This document shows positions 58,968-60,408 of a stretch of 60,408 bases of DNA, piece after piece. Made by a program: the position numbers and the translations under genes. Source of the DNA: Hylemonella sp. UBA6679 (GTDB lineage: Bacteria > Pseudomonadota > Gammaproteobacteria > Burkholderiales > Burkholderiaceae_C); NCBI GenBank assembly GCA_002454975.1, contig DKJZ01000026.1, forward strand, positions 1 to 60,408. Direction: 5' to 3'. Below the pieces are notes generated by a model. It searched no databases and was not told where the DNA came from. It saw only the letters and a list, made by a program, of their open reading frames with translations. Within the stretch, counting starts at the first letter, position 1. The number at the start of each line of letters is the position of its first letter.

Positions 58968-60408
58968 ATGTCTTCCCCCCCTTCCCATGGCTTGAACCTG
59001 GCGCAACAAGATGCGGTCAACCACCTCGGTGGCCCTTGCCTGGTGTTAGCGGGGGCTGGCTCGGGCAAAACACGGGTGATCACCCACAAAATCGCGCGGC
59101 TGATTCAAACCGGCATGGCGCCCAAACGCATTGCGGCCATCACCTTCACCAACAAGGCCGCGGCTGAGATGCGCGAGCGCGCCAAAGATTTGATCGGGCG
59201 CCCCGCCAAAGACGTGCTGGTGTGTACCTTTCACGCCCTGGGCGTGCGCATCTTGCGGGAAAACGGCGACGTCTTGGGTCTCAAACCCCAGTTTTCGATT
59301 TTGGACAGCGACGATGTCACCAGCATCCTCAAAGACGCGGGTGGCACGACGGACGCCGCCACCGCCCGCCAGTGGCAGTGGACCATCAGCCTGTGGAAAA
59401 ACCAGGGGCTCAACGCGGCACAAGCCCAAGCGCAGGCCAGTGGCGACAACGACCGCCTGATTGCCACCATCATGGGCCGCTACGAGGAGCGTTTAAGCGC
59501 CTACCAAAGCGTGGACTTTGACGACCTGGTGGGCCTGCCCCTCAAACTTCTTAAAGAGCACGAGGACGTTCGTCTGGCCTGGCAAGAGCGCTTGGGCCAT
59601 GTGCTGGTGGACGAGTACCAAGACACCAACGCCACCCAGTACGAGGTGCTCAAGTGCCTGGTGGGGCAGCGCGGTAGCTTCACTGCCGTGGGCGATGACG
59701 ACCAGTCGATTTATGGCTGGCGCGGCGCAACCTTGGACAACCTGAAAAAACTCCCCATCGATTTTCCGCAACTCAAGGTCATCAAGCTCGAGCAAAACTA
59801 CCGCTCCACCTCGGCGATTTTGCGAGCGGCCAACAACGTGATTGGCCCCAACCCCAAGCTGTTTCCCAAAACCTTGTTCTCCGAACTCGGTGAAGGCGAG
59901 CCGGTGCGGGTGGTGGACGCCGACCAAGAGGAGCACGAGGCCGAGCGCATGGTGGCGCGCATCCAGAGTTTGCGTGCCACCGAAGTGGTCATTAAACAAA
60001 ACGCTGATACAAGTTCAGCCAGCGTGGGGCCGCAATGGCGAGACTTCGCGGTGCTCTACCGCGCCAACCACCAGGCCCGTGTCTTCGAGCAGGCCTTGCG
60101 CCGCGCGCAGATTCCCTACAAGGTGTCGGGCGGCCAGAGTTTTTTCGACCGCGCCGAAATCAAGGACCTGTGCGGCTGGTTCCGCCTGTGGGTCAACAAC
60201 GACGACGACCCGGCCTTCCTGCGTGCCGTCACCACACCCAAACGCGGCATCGGCCACCAGACGTTGCAGCAGCTTGGCACCTTTGCCAGCAAGTACAAGC
60301 TCAGCCTGTTCGAAGCGCTGTTCTCGTCCTCGCTCGGCTCGGTGCTGAACGCCCGCGCCGTGGGCAGCCTGCACGAGTTCGGTCGTTACCTGAACGACCT
60401 GGAGTACC
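58968..60408 (+). CDS. rep: Rep/UvrD-family DNA helicase, N-terminal part
   Basis: The first 480 codons of a superfamily 1 helicase that runs off the right edge. The start at 58968 (MSSPPSHGLNLAQQDAVNHLGG) is used; an in-frame ATG 27 bp upstream is possible. Motif I is VLAGAGSGKT, Ia is ITFTNKAAAEMRER, II is VLVDEYQDTN, III is AVGDDDQSIYGWRGA and IV is KLEQNYRST. Near-identity to the Rep layout (QQDAVN) favours Rep over UvrD or PcrA, but the missing C-terminus leaves this open. A TATGAT -10 lies at 58953-58958. Confidence 0.85.
   Translation, partial: MSSPPSHGLNLAQQDAVNHLGGPCLVLAGAGSGKTRVITHKIARLIQTGMAPKRIAAITFTNKAAAEMRERAKDLIGRPAKDVLVCTFHALGVRILRENGDVLGLKPQFSILDSDDVTSILKDAGGTTDAATARQWQWTISLWKNQGLNAAQAQAQASGDNDRLIATIMGRYEERLSAYQSVDFDDLVGLPLKLLKEHEDVRLAWQERLGHVLVDEYQDTNATQYEVLKCLVGQRGSFTAVGDDDQSIYGWRGATLDNLKKLPIDFPQLKVIKLEQNYRSTSAILRAANNVIGPNPKLFPKTLFSELGEGEPVRVVDADQEEHEAERMVARIQSLRATEVVIKQNADTSSASVGPQWRDFAVLYRANHQARVFEQALRRAQIPYKVSGGQSFFDRAEIKDLCGWFRLWVNNDDDPAFLRAVTTPKRGIGHQTLQQLGTFASKYKLSLFEALFSSSLGSVLNARAVGSLHEFGRYLNDLEY

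Overview
The window looks like chromosomal DNA of a GC-rich betaproteobacterium of the Burkholderiales, most likely the family Comamonadaceae (Limnohabitans/Rhodoferax/Polaromonas-like). Supporting signs are two Bug/TctC solute receptors with Tat-type leaders, a DUF3579 gene beside argD-argF, the murJ/rpsT divergence, and a dispersed degenerate TTGCT...ATAGCTGCT repeat of the kind I associate with this family. Most of the window is dense housekeeping sequence with short intergenic gaps. No rRNA, tRNA or CRISPR array was seen.

Layout. 1-2200: a partial amidohydrolase diverging from a Bug receptor and a MarR regulator, then an HxlR-type regulator. 2292-8078: FKBP isomerase, then grpE, dnaK and dnaJ with candidate sigma-32 promoters and three clear intrinsic terminators, then a beta-CASP metallo-hydrolase. 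8160-15327 (minus): nitronate monooxygenase, acyl-CoA dehydrogenase, etfA, etfB (with a LiuR-like operator), an MscS channel and an HDAC-like deacetylase. 15493-20192: mltB, a small unknown protein, comEC (minus) and a RidA protein. 20189-24682 (minus): a compact perM-hda-HAD-pcnB-folK operon divergent from purM. 25829-28239 (minus): murJ and a SirB1/TPR protein. 28366-31789: rpsT, DUF3579, argD, argF and a YkgJ-like protein. 31790-37394 (minus): parE, parC and an FAD monooxygenase. 37504-38837: an MFS transporter coupled to a 42-residue membrane microprotein.

38847-44483 is the accessory part: an orphan Bug receptor, a HigBA-type toxin-antitoxin pair with a palindromic operator, a YebC/PmpR protein, the 3' remnant of a RES-domain toxin gene, and an IS21-family element (istA, istB, 27-bp terminal inverted repeats at 41970 and 44483). 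Both IS ends abut broken genes: the RES fragment on the left and flgK, lacking its native start, on the right. No target duplication is visible. flgK-flgL are therefore detached from the flagellar genes that normally precede them.

47667-60408 returns to core functions: a histidine phosphatase, a creatininase-family protein coupled to a B12-binding radical SAM protein, a DsbD/ScsB-like reductase with two small downstream genes, hemE, priA, an AEC transporter and the 5' part of a Rep/UvrD helicase. The 357-bp hemE-priA gap is the only long non-coding stretch. It holds two perfect DnaA boxes flanking four short hairpins, and is one of the more unusual things here.

Functionally the window joins protein folding, acyl-CoA oxidation with its electron carrier, arginine synthesis, topoisomerase IV, replication control and restart (hda, priA, rep), and envelope synthesis (murJ, mltB). 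All assignments come from reading motifs and context; no database search was possible.
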